Part shown: positions 17,176 through 25,525 of the stretch, in pieces
Layout of the letters: each line of letters starts with the position of its first letter
Numbering within the stretch: position 1 is the stretch's first letter
Assembly: GCA_035299025.1 (NCBI GenBank)
Contig: DATGXK010000010.1
Location: 124,001 to 188,000, forward strand
From: Leadbetterella sp035299025
GTDB taxonomy: Bacteria > Bacteroidota > Bacteroidia > Cytophagales > Spirosomataceae
Reading direction: 5' to 3'
DNA length: 64,000 nt
The notes under the pieces: generated by a model
What the model was told of the DNA's origin: nothing
Seen by the model: the letters and a program-made list of their open reading frames with translations, nothing else
Databases searched by the model: none
Translations under genes and position numbers: made by a program

Positions 17176-18447
17176 TCAAATACCTTTTACATCCGTTTTT
17201 ACCTCAACTTTACATTTGTTGAAGTTTTCTAAATCACTCACTACAGCTATGTCCATTATACCTCCTTTGTCAGGAATTACGAATCTTGTAAAGCGAAAAT
17301 CAGTCGATTTTTCATTGATACAGATATTCATTGGGTTTTTGGTGGGGTCTTTACCTACTTTCTCATCTATGATTCCGTCATATATTACATCTTGTGGTTT
17401 GCGACACTTGGCTGTGATAAGTTTTCCAAAATCTTTGGACATATCAGGAATGGCCATTTTACGTTCGAAGGTGTTGTCATGAAAATAAATATCGCTTGAG
17501 TAAGGTGACCAGCCCGGATGGTTGGGTACTTTGAGCTCCGTGATTTGATAATCCAGAATGGCCACACCCGTTGTTTTGTGGTTAATGATTTGGTTTTCAT
17601 ATACTTCCACATTTTTTCCAGCCATGATAATTACACCGCTTCCGGGAGGAATCATCGTGATAGGATTTCCATTTTCCGAAGCAACACCTTGTGCAAAATT
17701 GTCGTGGTTGTTATCTTTTATTAAGTTTTTATACACTTTTGTATTTACTCCAAATGCCTTTGGAAGACCAGGAAGATTGAAAACCAGAATCCCAGAAGTG
17801 TTGTTAATTGCTCTGTTATTGTATACCTCGGCATTGTCAGAGTTTTCGATTTCTATTCCGGCCACATTCTCAAAAACATAGTTGTTTCGAACGATTATGT
17901 TCTCAGATTGTCCTACATATATGCCTGCGTCGCGAGAGTGCGATACCTCACATTCCTCTATCAAAACATTCTTACATTGTACCGGATATATACCATAGGT
18001 TCCACTTTTCGCTAGGTCAGAATGTGTCCAGGTAGTATTTACTCTTCTGAAGGTTAGGCCAGTACACTTTTGTGTTTTTATGTCATCTCCAGGTGCATCC
18101 ATCACCGTAAAATCTTCCAATGTTATATTATTTCCTGCTATTTTCATGCCTTCACCACCTGTACTGAGGTTTTTGAAAGATATTACCGTTTTATACATTC
18201 CAGCACCTTTTACGGTAATATTGTTCAAGCTATCAAGGATAAGTTGCGTGTTCATATCATAAAAACCTTCGGGGATTTCTATGACGTCGCCATCTTTAGC
18301 GTCAATGAATTGGGTTAACAAGCTTTCTATATCAGCTTCAGAGGCTTTCTTTAAACTGGTTATGTCAAGTTTCGAGCTGGTCTTTTCACTTGAATTACAG
18401 GAAACCAAAAGAAAAGAGAAGAGAGCTGCAATAAGTAAATTTTTCAT
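17176..18447 (-). CDS. Parallel beta-helix lipoprotein, partner of the diheme cytochrome
   Basis: This ~423-residue lipoprotein has a signal ending in LLVSC, then a long right-handed beta-helix from about residue 60, visible as repeated NITVKGAG, NIIVRNN and NAEVYNNRA turns. The start at 18447 is the ATG before the signal; an in-frame codon at 18477 would put charged sequence ahead of it. It matches the beta-helix family that travels with HNE_0200-type cytochromes. It is the first gene of a two-gene operon whose upstream DNA carries an FNR-like palindrome and a TAnnTTTG promoter element. Beta-helix folds often bind polysaccharide, but no catalytic residues are evident. Confidence 0.85.
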   Translation of the reverse strand: MKNLLIAALFSFLLVSCNSSEKTSSKLDITSLKKASEADIESLLTQFIDAKDGDVIEIPEGFYDMNTQLILDSLNNITVKGAGMYKTVISFKNLSTGGEGMKIAGNNITLEDFTVMDAPGDDIKTQKCTGLTFRRVNTTWTHSDLAKSGTYGIYPVQCKNVLIEECEVSHSRDAGIYVGQSENIIVRNNYVFENVAGIEIENSDNAEVYNNRAINNTSGILVFNLPGLPKAFGVNTKVYKNLIKDNNHDNFAQGVASENGNPITMIPPGSGVIIMAGKNVEVYENQIINHKTTGVAILDYQITELKVPNHPGWSPYSSDIYFHDNTFERKMAIPDMSKDFGKLITAKCRKPQDVIYDGIIDEKVGKDPTKNPMNICINEKSTDFRFTRFVIPDKGGIMDIAVVSDLENFNKCKVEVKTDVKGI

Positions 18448-18474
18448 TTTGAGAGGGGTTAAATAGAAATCGCA

Positions 18475-18482
18475 CAAATCTA
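18475..18482 (-). promoter_or_regulatory. Bacteroidota-type -7 element (TAGATTTG)
   Basis: Read on the minus strand the octamer is TAGATTTG, an exact match to the Bacteroidota consensus TAnnTTTG. It sits about 28 bp upstream of the beta-helix ATG. No convincing -33 TTTG is present at the usual distance, which fits a promoter that needs the activator site just upstream. Confidence 0.6.
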
Positions 18483-18505
18483 TTTCAAAAATTACTTATT
18501 TAATA

Positions 18506-18519
18506 TTGACATAAGTCAA
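18506..18519. promoter_or_regulatory. FNR/Crp-type operator TTGAC-N4-GTCAA
   Basis: The 14-mer TTGACATAAGTCAA is a perfect palindrome in its five-base half sites, matching the FNR/DNR form TTGAT-N4-ATCAA except for one symmetric base. Its centre is about 42-44 bp before the start expected from the -7 element at 18475-18482, the class II activator spacing. It lies two bases past the stop of a Crp/Fnr-family gene, which is the natural candidate to bind it. Confidence 0.65.
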
Positions 18520-18521
18520 AA

Positions 18522-19103
18522 TTAGGACTTTTTGGCTCTGATTCGGCTTAAAGTTTCGTTTGAAACCCCCAAATAGCTGGCAATGTAATGAAGTGGAACC
18601 CTGTTGTAAATCCACATTCTATCCTTCTGAAGTTTTTCAAATCGCTCATTAGCAGTGAGATAGTGAAAGTCATAATGGTAGGTTTCGGTGCTCAAGAGAT
18701 ATTTCTCAGTTACTATTCTACCCATTCGCTCTAAGGTATGAAATTTGGCATAAAGCTCGTCCAAAGCAGGTTTCTCAATATAAAAACCCATGGAGTCTTC
18801 TAATGCCTGAAGACCTGTGTGGCTTCCTTTGGAGTAAACTAAACTGGACAAAGAGACAACTATATCTCCTTCGAATCCGAACCAAACCGTGATTTCTTTC
18901 TGATCTTTGTCGAGTATAAACTCTCTGATGGCTCCCTGCATCAAAAAATAAATTTTATCGCATACATCACCTTTTTTCAGAAGAAATTCTCTTTTTTTAG
19001 CAGTAAATGGAGTTAGGCACGAGGAAATCGCCTCTTCCTCGGTTTTGCCGAAAGGAAAAATGGCTTTGAGATTCTCAATCAGTTGGTTTTTGGCTGTTTC
19101 CAG
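18522..19103 (-). CDS. Crp/Fnr-family transcriptional regulator (apparent CTG start)
   Basis: This ~193-residue protein has a cyclic-nucleotide-binding beta-roll (KKGDVCDKIYFLMQGAIRE) and a C-terminal helix-turn-helix (HYIASYLGVSNETLSRI). The first ATG/TTG in frame would delete part of the beta-roll. The open frame extends upstream without a stop to a CTG at 19101-19103, which would give METAKNQLIENLKAIFP, the normal N-terminus of Bacteroidota members. A TAA directly precedes that CTG. There are no iron-sulfur cysteines in an FNR pattern, so the effector is unknown. Its likely target is the adjacent beta-helix/cytochrome operon. Confidence 0.8.
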   Translation of the reverse strand: METAKNQLIENLKAIFPFGKTEEEAISSCLTPFTAKKREFLLKKGDVCDKIYFLMQGAIREFILDKDQKEITVWFGFEGDIVVSLSSLVYSKGSHTGLQALEDSMGFYIEKPALDELYAKFHTLERMGRIVTEKYLLSTETYHYDFHYLTANERFEKLQKDRMWIYNRVPLHYIASYLGVSNETLSRIRAKKS

Positions 19104-19160
19104 TTAATTGGTCATTTATCTGATTTCAATATAGAAACATTTTTTGAGAAAAATGTAATT

Positions 19161-20180
19161 TTATCTACCAAAAAACTCAATGACGGCTTGTTGTCCAGCA
19201 GTCATCATCATTTGTTTTTCATGGTCAGGTACTTTTCTAACTCGGGCACTCAGTCCGTTGTCGTTTATATAGATAGTTCTTTCTAAATCCCTTACGTTTG
19301 GGGCGTTTACATTTCGCATCATGAGACCGCCCAAAGCATCCATGTAGGAATTCAAATCACTTATGTTTTGCGTGGCGGAACCGTCTTTTTTGGCCATCAG
19401 GTGGTCTATTTGAATACATTTTTCAAGTCTAAGTCCGATGGTTTGTTCATTAAAAATCTCATCTTCGCCAGTACTATTGACATATTTTGCTTTGTCAAAA
19501 ATATCAATCGGGTAGTTGAGCATCAATCCTCCATCAACAAAAAGGCTGCATTTTTTGGTGGTTGATGGCTCTTCATAAACAGTGCCTTCTTCATCAATCC
19601 AAATGCTTTTGTAGTAAAGTGGAATCGACATAGAAATTCTTACTGCATCAGCTATTCGCATTTTCGGGAAAGTTTCGTGAGAAAAAACAACCAAGGTTTG
19701 GTCAGTGAGGTTAGTTCCAGTCACATATAAATCTCGAAATGGTGTAGCTTCGGCTAAACGGTGAAGTTCCTCAAATGTCAGATTGGCATTTCCAGTTCTT
19801 TGGAATATCACATTTTCCATTGTTTTCAAGAAGCTTTCTCCTTTGAACCAACCGTATTCTTTGAATAGCCTTTTGGTGCCTTTTGCCACAAAACCATCAT
19901 CATTGAAGGTTTCTATTGGAGTTTGATTTACGATTTCTATGATTTCCTTTGGTGAATAACCCACTGATAATAAGCACGCTTGAATAGCTCCGGCTGAAGT
20001 TCCAGCCACTCGAGTAATGTTTTGTAAAATACCTTTTTTTTCTAGTTCGAGCAAAGCCCCGCCGTATGCAATACCTTTTATCCCGCCGCCTTCCATCACG
20101 AGATTTCGATAATTGTTTTTTTGAGAGAGAGCAGTTGACGAAAACAATAATGCAAAAAGAAATGTGATTTTTATTCTCAT
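19161..20180 (-). CDS. Patatin-like phospholipase with signal peptide
   Basis: This ~339-residue exported lipid acyl hydrolase has all patatin elements: the oxyanion loop GGGIKG soon after the signal peptide, the nucleophile elbow GTSAG, and the Asp of the Ser-Asp dyad in FVDGGLMLNYP. The signal peptide (ITFLFALLFSSTALSQ) fixes the ATG at 20180; a longer frame reaching 20324 has no support. It diverges from the glycosyltransferase gene. The substrate would be a membrane or exogenous phospholipid, by family. Confidence 0.9.
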   Translation of the reverse strand: MRIKITFLFALLFSSTALSQKNNYRNLVMEGGGIKGIAYGGALLELEKKGILQNITRVAGTSAGAIQACLLSVGYSPKEIIEIVNQTPIETFNDDGFVAKGTKRLFKEYGWFKGESFLKTMENVIFQRTGNANLTFEELHRLAEATPFRDLYVTGTNLTDQTLVVFSHETFPKMRIADAVRISMSIPLYYKSIWIDEEGTVYEEPSTTKKCSLFVDGGLMLNYPIDIFDKAKYVNSTGEDEIFNEQTIGLRLEKCIQIDHLMAKKDGSATQNISDLNSYMDALGGLMMRNVNAPNVRDLERTIYINDNGLSARVRKVPDHEKQMMMTAGQQAVIEFFGR

Positions 20181-20304
20181 TGTAACAAATACTGATGATG
20201 AAAAAACAACTTCGAGAATCGGGAAATATTGTTTAAATGCCATGGATAAATGCCGAAAAGACCAAATTAATGGTATTTTTGCAGTGGCATATAAACCGCC
20301 AAAG

Positions 20305-21054
20305 ATGAAATTCAGTATTATCACAGTTTGCTACAACAGCATTAGTACCATAGAGCATACCATTCAGAGTGTTTTAAATCAAACATTTACGGATTTTGAA
20401 TATATTGTGGTTGATGGTGGTTCGAAAGACGGCACTGTGGAGGTTTTGGAGAAATATAAAGATAGAATTAGATATATTTCTGAGAAAGACAAGGGGATTT
20501 ATGAGGCCATGAATAAAGGCCTCAAAATGGCTGAAGGCGAAATCATAGGTATGATTGGTTCGGATGACTTTTACCCTTCAAATGATGTTTTGGAAGCGGT
20601 TTCGGCTGGTTTTGATACCTATAAAACCGATGCCATTTATGGCGATAAGCAGTTCGTAAATCCTGATAATATTGACAAAATAGTTCGCTACTGGACTGTT
20701 GGCGAGTACAAAAAAGGATATTGGCTCAAAGGTTTTATGCCACCGCATCTTTCGTTTTATGTTAAAAGAGCATGTTACGAAAAGTTTGGGAATTACCGCA
20801 CAGACTTTACTTGTTCGGCAGATTATGAGTTGATGTTGAGGATGCTGTATAAAAACGACGTGTCGGCCCATTACATTCCCAAAGTATTGATGACGATGAG
20901 AAATGGTGGTACAAGCACTGCATCTTGGAAACATAGATGGGTGGCTAATCAAGAGGATAGAAAAGCTTGGAAGGTGAACGGACTCACCCCAAAATGGTAC
21001 ACACTTTGGTGGAAACCGCTGTCTAAAATCGTTCAACTTTTTAAGGATAAATAA
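20305..21054 (+). CDS. Family 2 glycosyltransferase
   Basis: This 249-residue GT-A enzyme transfers a sugar from a nucleotide donor. It begins KFSIITVCYNSISTIEHTI, with VVDGGSKDGT and the metal-site region GSDDFYPS, and lacks membrane helices. The start at 20305 is the ATG right before the conserved first strand. It is the first of three genes in the same direction with formyltransferase and polysaccharide deacetylase, suggesting surface glycan assembly. Acceptor and donor are unknown. Confidence 0.9.
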   Translation: MKFSIITVCYNSISTIEHTIQSVLNQTFTDFEYIVVDGGSKDGTVEVLEKYKDRIRYISEKDKGIYEAMNKGLKMAEGEIIGMIGSDDFYPSNDVLEAVSAGFDTYKTDAIYGDKQFVNPDNIDKIVRYWTVGEYKKGYWLKGFMPPHLSFYVKRACYEKFGNYRTDFTCSADYELMLRMLYKNDVSAHYIPKVLMTMRNGGTSTASWKHRWVANQEDRKAWKVNGLTPKWYTLWWKPLSKIVQLFKDK

Positions 21055-21090
21055 TTTGGTTTTGTTACCAAAAAAAGTTTTTTACGAAAT

Positions 21091-21855
21091 ATGAGAATAG
21101 TAATACTTACGCAAGACGATCCATTTTATTTAGGAAAAAATATTGACTATTTGGTGAAAAATATGCCCAAATATGCTCATATCGTTGGGACTGTTTTGTT
21201 TGATGTGTCACCATTTGGCAAGCGAGAGTCATTTTTCGAAAAGATGAAAAAGACTTATGACGTTTTTGGGTTGAAGTTTTTTGCCTACTACAGTTTTAAG
21301 TTTTTGAAATCCAAATTTGATGCTGGAAATTCGGTTGCGAAAGTATTGAACAAATATGGAGTGCCTCTGATAAAGGTACAAGGAAGTATCAATAGCAAAG
21401 AAAATAGGGCTATTTTGAAAGAATATCAACCTGATTTGTTGATTTCAATTGGTGGAAATCAGATTTTCAAAAGACCCTTGTTAGATTTGGCAACTTATGG
21501 GTGTGTAAATCTTCATACCGCACTTTTGCCCAAATACAGAGGTTTGATGCCTTCATTTTGGGTATTGAAAAACAACGAGAAATACACTGGCGTTTCTGTT
21601 TTCTTTGTAGATGAGGGAATAGATTCTGGTCCTATTTTGGTACAAAAAAAAGTAGAAATTGGGGATAGAAGTCAAGAAGAGTTGATAAATCATACTAAGC
21701 AAATTGGTATGGAATGTATCATAGAGTCCGTGGAATTGATACAGAAGGGCGGCTTTAAATTAATTCCTAATCCAGCGGAAGAAATGACCTATTTCAGTTT
21801 TCCGACCAGAAAAGATGTGGACGAGTTTTACAAAGCTGGAAAACGTTTTTTTTAA
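21091..21855 (+). CDS. Formyltransferase-family protein
   Basis: This 254-residue protein matches the formyl_transf fold of methionyl-tRNA and sugar formyltransferases. It shows the catalytic Asn-His pair in NLHTALLPKYRG and the catalytic Asp in FVDEGIDSGPIL. It lacks the C-terminal tRNA-binding domain, so it is not the housekeeping enzyme. Next to a glycosyltransferase and a deacetylase it probably formylates an amino sugar in a glycan pathway with 10-formyl-tetrahydrofolate; that is inference. Confidence 0.85.
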   Translation: MRIVILTQDDPFYLGKNIDYLVKNMPKYAHIVGTVLFDVSPFGKRESFFEKMKKTYDVFGLKFFAYYSFKFLKSKFDAGNSVAKVLNKYGVPLIKVQGSINSKENRAILKEYQPDLLISIGGNQIFKRPLLDLATYGCVNLHTALLPKYRGLMPSFWVLKNNEKYTGVSVFFVDEGIDSGPILVQKKVEIGDRSQEELINHTKQIGMECIIESVELIQKGGFKLIPNPAEEMTYFSFPTRKDVDEFYKAGKRFF

Positions 21856-21890
21856 TTAATGACCACAAAAATAGAATTCAAATAATTATT

Positions 21891-21914
21891 ATTTGCGTCT
21901 CTGCGACTTTTCGA
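21891..21914. repeat. Half-element of the CGCAAAG-type repeat
   Basis: The reverse complement reads as three consecutive 8-bp units: TCGAAAAG, TCGCAGAG, ACGCAAAT. It sits directly upstream of the deacetylase start codon (21929). A clear matching left arm is not visible; an A-rich stretch from 21861 may be its decayed partner. Confidence 0.5.
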
Positions 21915-21928
21915 GATGAAATTTACTT

Positions 21929-22771
21929 ATGAAAATACTCACTTTCGACATAGAAGAATGGTTTCATATCCTCGACAACGACGCCACCAAAACGGAGGCT
22001 GAGTGGGAGGGATTTGAGTCGAGAATCCATGGAAACATGAGCAAAATTCATGGAATGCTGGGTAATCAAAAAGCCACCTTCTTTTGTTTGGGTTGGGTGG
22101 CTAGAAAATTCCCTGAGGTTCTGAAAGAAATAGATAGAAGAGGACATGAAATAGCAACGCATTCGGACTTGCACCAGTTGGCCTATGAACAAAATCGGCA
22201 TACTTTTGAGCAAGATTTGGAGCGTTCAATTAAATCTATCGAAGATGTTATAGGTAAGAAAGTGAGGGCCTATAGAGCTCCTGGTTTTTCATTAATGGAG
22301 CAAAATAAATGGGTTTTTGAGGTTTTAATGAAAAATGGAATTGAGATTGACGCCTCCATTTTTCCAGCCAAGCGTTCACACGGTGGATTTGCACAGTTTG
22401 GTCATGCCGAGCCTTGCTGGATAGACATCGACGGCATGCGAATGAAAGAATTTCCGATTAACCTCTCTTCTTTTGCTGGTAAAAACTTGATCTTTTCGGG
22501 TGGAGGTTATTTTAGGTTATTTCCATATCCTCTGTTGGATTTAATGACTAAAAATTCCGATTATGTGATGACCTATTTTCACCCCAGAGATTTTGACTCA
22601 GAACAACCGATGGTTCCGGGCTTGAATTTCATCAGAAAGTTCAAATCATATTATGGACTAAAAGGCTGTCTTTCAAAGCTTGATAAACTAATAAAGAAAC
22701 ACGAATTTGTAGATATTCGCACAGCCGAGTCCTCTATTGATTGGGAAAAGGCTAAGGTAGTGCATTTGTAA
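21929..22771 (+). CDS. Polysaccharide deacetylase (NodB-type, DUF3473-like)
   Basis: This 280-residue protein has the NodB deacetylase motifs: TFDIEEWFHIL with the metal/acid Asp, HEIATHSDLHQ with the two metal His residues, and RAPGFS. The first motif and the C-terminal YFHPRDFD block resemble deacetylases of exopolysaccharide and exosortase loci. No signal peptide is present. It closes the three-gene glycan set. Confidence 0.88.
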   Translation: MKILTFDIEEWFHILDNDATKTEAEWEGFESRIHGNMSKIHGMLGNQKATFFCLGWVARKFPEVLKEIDRRGHEIATHSDLHQLAYEQNRHTFEQDLERSIKSIEDVIGKKVRAYRAPGFSLMEQNKWVFEVLMKNGIEIDASIFPAKRSHGGFAQFGHAEPCWIDIDGMRMKEFPINLSSFAGKNLIFSGGGYFRLFPYPLLDLMTKNSDYVMTYFHPRDFDSEQPMVPGLNFIRKFKSYYGLKGCLSKLDKLIKKHEFVDIRTAESSIDWEKAKVVHL

Positions 22772-22777
22772 AAAAAA

Positions 22778-22802
22778 GACACGAACAAAACCTGTCCGTG
22801 TC
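22778..22802. terminator. GACACG/CGTGTC hairpin between convergent genes
   Basis: GACACG and CGTGTC form a six-base stem with a loop of about 13 bases between the deacetylase and P5C dehydrogenase stops. There is a run of As on its left, so leftward transcripts would meet a T-run. The sequence resembles a common intergenic filler (ATCCGTG words nearby). Confidence 0.4.
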
Positions 22803-22826
22803 CAATCAGTAAAATCCGTGTTCTAT

Positions 22827-24452
22827 CTACCCCAAAAATGGATATTTGTAATCTACTGGCGAAACAAAGGTTTCCTTGATAGTACGAGCATTTACCCAAC
22901 GCAAAAGATTAAGTTTTGAACCTGCTTTGTCATTCGTTCCTGAGGCTCTGGCTCCACCAAATGGCTGTTGACCAACTACCGCTCCTGTTGGTTTATCATT
23001 TATATAAAAATTACCAGCTGCATTTTCTAAAGCTTTGGTAGCTTGGTCTATTGCGTATCTATCTTGGGAGAAAACTGCACCAGTCAGAGCATAAGGAGAG
23101 GTGGTATTTACCAATTCTAAAGTTTCTTCCCAGGCGTTTTCGTCATATACATAAATACTTAAAACTGGCCCAAAAATCTCCTCGCACATGGTTTTGTATT
23201 TAGGGTCTTTGGTTAAGATTACTGTTGGTTCTATGAAATAGCCCACCGATTTATCAAAACCTCCTCCTACAATAATTTCGACATTTGGATCATTTTTAGC
23301 AGTAGATATGTAACCAGATATTTTGTCGAAAGCCTTTTCGTCGATAACTGCATTGACGAAATTCGAGAAGTCTTCGGTTGGACCCATTTTTATTTCTCCC
23401 AAGTCGGCCAACATATATTTTTTCACATCTTCCCAAATATTAGATGGGATATAGGCCCTTGAAGCTGCCGAGCATTTTTGCCCTTGATATTCAAAAGCAC
23501 CACGAACCAATCCAACCGCAACGGCTTTGGCATCCGCTGATTTATGAGCAATTACGAAGTCTTTTCCGCCAGTTTCACCTACAATTCTTGGGTAAGATTT
23601 ATATTTATGAATATTGCCTCCTATAGTTTTCCAGATGTTTTGAAACACTCCAGTGCTACCCGTAAAGTGAATTCCGGCAAAATCGGCATGATTAAAAACG
23701 ACTTCGCCAGTAATAGGTCCATCAACATAAATCAAATTAATTACTCCGTCGGGTAAGCCCGCCAATTTGAAAACTTCCATTATCACATTTGCAGAGTAAA
23801 TTTGTGAGTATGCTGGTTTCCAAACACAAACATTGCCCATCAAAGCTGCACTTGCTGGTAGGTTACCCGCAATGGCCGTAAAGTTGAATGGGGTAAGTGC
23901 AAAAACAAAGCCTTCCAAAGGTCTGTATTCCAGTTTATTCCATACGCCTTTAGAAGATTGCGGCTGCTCGGCCATAATTTCTTGATAAAAAGAAACATTG
24001 AATCTTAAGAAATCTATTAGTTCACATGCTGCATCAATTTCTGCCTGAAAGGCATTTTTTGATTGGCCTAGCATGGTTGCTGCATTTATTTTGGCTCTAT
24101 ATGGCCCTGCCAATAAATCAGCGGCTTTCAGAAATACCGCAGCACGCTCATTCCAAGGTAGATTTGCCCAGCTTTTTCTGGCTTCCAATGCTGCATCAAT
24201 GGCAGTAGAAACATGTGAGGCGTCACCTTCTGAGGCATAACCTAATATATGTTGGTGATCATGTGGAGGCGAGAGTTTTATTTTTTTTTCGGTAAAAATT
24301 TCGTCTTTGCCAATATACATCGGCACTTCTACGGTTTTACAACGTAGTTCTTCAATGGCTTTTTTTAGATTAATGGTTTCTGCACTTCCGGGAGCGTAAT
24401 TAAGGACAGGCTCGTTTTGAGGAAGCGGAACTTGGTATATGGCATTATGCAT
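22827..24452 (-). CDS. 1-pyrroline-5-carboxylate dehydrogenase
   Basis: This ~541-residue NAD-dependent enzyme oxidises glutamate semialdehyde to glutamate, the last step of proline and arginine/ornithine breakdown. It has the aldehyde dehydrogenase Glu motif VGETGGKDF and the catalytic Cys in GQKCSAASR. The N-terminus NAIYQVPLPQNEPVLNYAPG matches the ~540-residue stand-alone (ALDH4-like) type, and fixes the ATG at 24452. No proline dehydrogenase is adjacent. The nearby ArgE-like deacetylase and YfcC transporter fit ornithine or arginine use. Confidence 0.93.
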   Translation of the reverse strand: MHNAIYQVPLPQNEPVLNYAPGSAETINLKKAIEELRCKTVEVPMYIGKDEIFTEKKIKLSPPHDHQHILGYASEGDASHVSTAIDAALEARKSWANLPWNERAAVFLKAADLLAGPYRAKINAATMLGQSKNAFQAEIDAACELIDFLRFNVSFYQEIMAEQPQSSKGVWNKLEYRPLEGFVFALTPFNFTAIAGNLPASAALMGNVCVWKPAYSQIYSANVIMEVFKLAGLPDGVINLIYVDGPITGEVVFNHADFAGIHFTGSTGVFQNIWKTIGGNIHKYKSYPRIVGETGGKDFVIAHKSADAKAVAVGLVRGAFEYQGQKCSAASRAYIPSNIWEDVKKYMLADLGEIKMGPTEDFSNFVNAVIDEKAFDKISGYISTAKNDPNVEIIVGGGFDKSVGYFIEPTVILTKDPKYKTMCEEIFGPVLSIYVYDENAWEETLELVNTTSPYALTGAVFSQDRYAIDQATKALENAAGNFYINDKPTGAVVGQQPFGGARASGTNDKAGSKLNLLRWVNARTIKETFVSPVDYKYPFLG

Positions 24453-24523
24453 TTTCTGAGGTTTTATTGATGAGTATAAATATGACTGCAATTTCCATAA
24501 ATTTCCACTAAAAGAAAATTGAT

Positions 24524-24916
24524 TTATAAAAATCTTTCCTCCAACTCCTTGGTTGGTATCCAACAGCTTTCACTCTGGCCAAACCATTTCAGTCGGTTTC
24601 TGGAAACAAAATCATAGAAGAAGTCAGAAATAAATATGGGTAGAAGTCTGAAAATACCAATCCAAGCGAATCTAGGAAGATATTTGGCTATTTTAAAAAC
24701 TGCTTCTGATTTTACGAAAACTTGGTTGTTTTCGATTAATATTAGCGTGTCGAAATTCTCTGTAGTTAGTTTGTGCTTTTTTAAGAAATCTTGGGCAAAT
24801 TCGGATTGAAGGGATGCAAATTTAAAGATATTGTTGGTGTCATGTTTAAGTACAAACTGTACAGCAACATTGCAGAGATTACAAACGCCATCGAACAAAA
24901 TGATGTGAGAATGCAT
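24524..24916 (-). CDS. DCC-family thiol-disulfide oxidoreductase-like protein
   Basis: This 130-residue protein begins with the defining DxxCxxC motif as DGVCNLC, with cysteines at 12 and 15, and has the usual WIGIFRLLPIFISDFFYDFVSRNR C-terminal helix pattern. The family (DUF393) is thioredoxin-like in predicted fold but has no firmly known substrate. Its start codon follows directly on the T-run of a hairpin terminator (24917-24936), so it has essentially no leader after that stem. Confidence 0.88.
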   Translation of the reverse strand: MHSHIILFDGVCNLCNVAVQFVLKHDTNNIFKFASLQSEFAQDFLKKHKLTTENFDTLILIENNQVFVKSEAVFKIAKYLPRFAWIGIFRLLPIFISDFFYDFVSRNRLKWFGQSESCWIPTKELEERFL

Positions 24917-24936
24917 AAAAAAGCCCCTTTCGGGGC
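24917..24936 (-). terminator. GC-rich terminator abutting the DCC start codon
   Basis: On the minus strand the sequence is GCCCC, GAAA loop, GGGGC, then six Ts. It ends the upstream membrane-protein gene. The T-run is immediately followed by the ATG of the DCC gene, leaving no room for a separate promoter or ribosome site between them. Confidence 0.85.
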
Positions 24937-24943
24937 AATATTT

Positions 24944-25378
24944 TTAGAATAATCTATCGAAAGGTAATCTGCTCAAAATTAAAATTAAGGCTAGTCCAAA
25001 ATAAATCATTGAAACTTTGAATTTACGTCCATTCCCAACTGCCTTTTTCGATTTTGCATTACCAATTGTTACTAGAACCGCCGCAATTATATTCATTGTT
25101 GGGTGTTCCACAACGGCCTTTCTAATAGCTCCGTCTTTCATTGCGGCTCCCATATCTGCAAAAGCAGTTTGTGCAACAGGCGAAATAATTAAAAGAACTA
25201 TTCCCAAGAGCAACATGGTATGGGTTGAAATCAAGGCAAATAAGTTGATTTTTCTGTGAGAATCATCAAATACTTTCTCTGAGTTGGAGCCAATTGCTCC
25301 GTTTATAGTAGCATAAGCCAACAAGGCCAAAGCGATGAACGCAATCCAATGGTGAGCTTGTAAAATGATAGAATACAT
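24944..25378 (-). CDS. Small four-helix membrane protein
   Basis: This 144-residue inner-membrane protein has four predicted helices (around residues 10-27, 48-66, 91-104, 122-138) and several histidines near helix ends, including HH at 9-10, HRK and STHTMLL, which could hold heme or metal. It resembles conserved Bacteroidota proteins sometimes labelled cytochrome b, but no defined family motif is visible. A terminator follows directly. Confidence 0.6.
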   Translation of the reverse strand: MYSIILQAHHWIAFIALALLAYATINGAIGSNSEKVFDDSHRKINLFALISTHTMLLLGIVLLIISPVAQTAFADMGAAMKDGAIRKAVVEHPTMNIIAAVLVTIGNAKSKKAVGNGRKFKVSMIYFGLALILILSRLPFDRLF

Positions 25379-25525
25379 AAAATTTGGTTTAAATGTTTGT
25401 CAAAAATAATTGAATATTTCAATATAAACACCCAAAACATGCATTTTGGTTTAGAGTCGTTTTTTTATTAATGGTTTTGAGCCTAAATTACCACTTGAAA
25501 AACCCAATAAACCCCTGAAACTCGA

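Noticed and set aside
20181..20324. N-terminal extension of the patatin protein
   Set aside because: The extension overlaps the divergent glycosyltransferase leader, and the signal peptide starts at the later ATG (20180).
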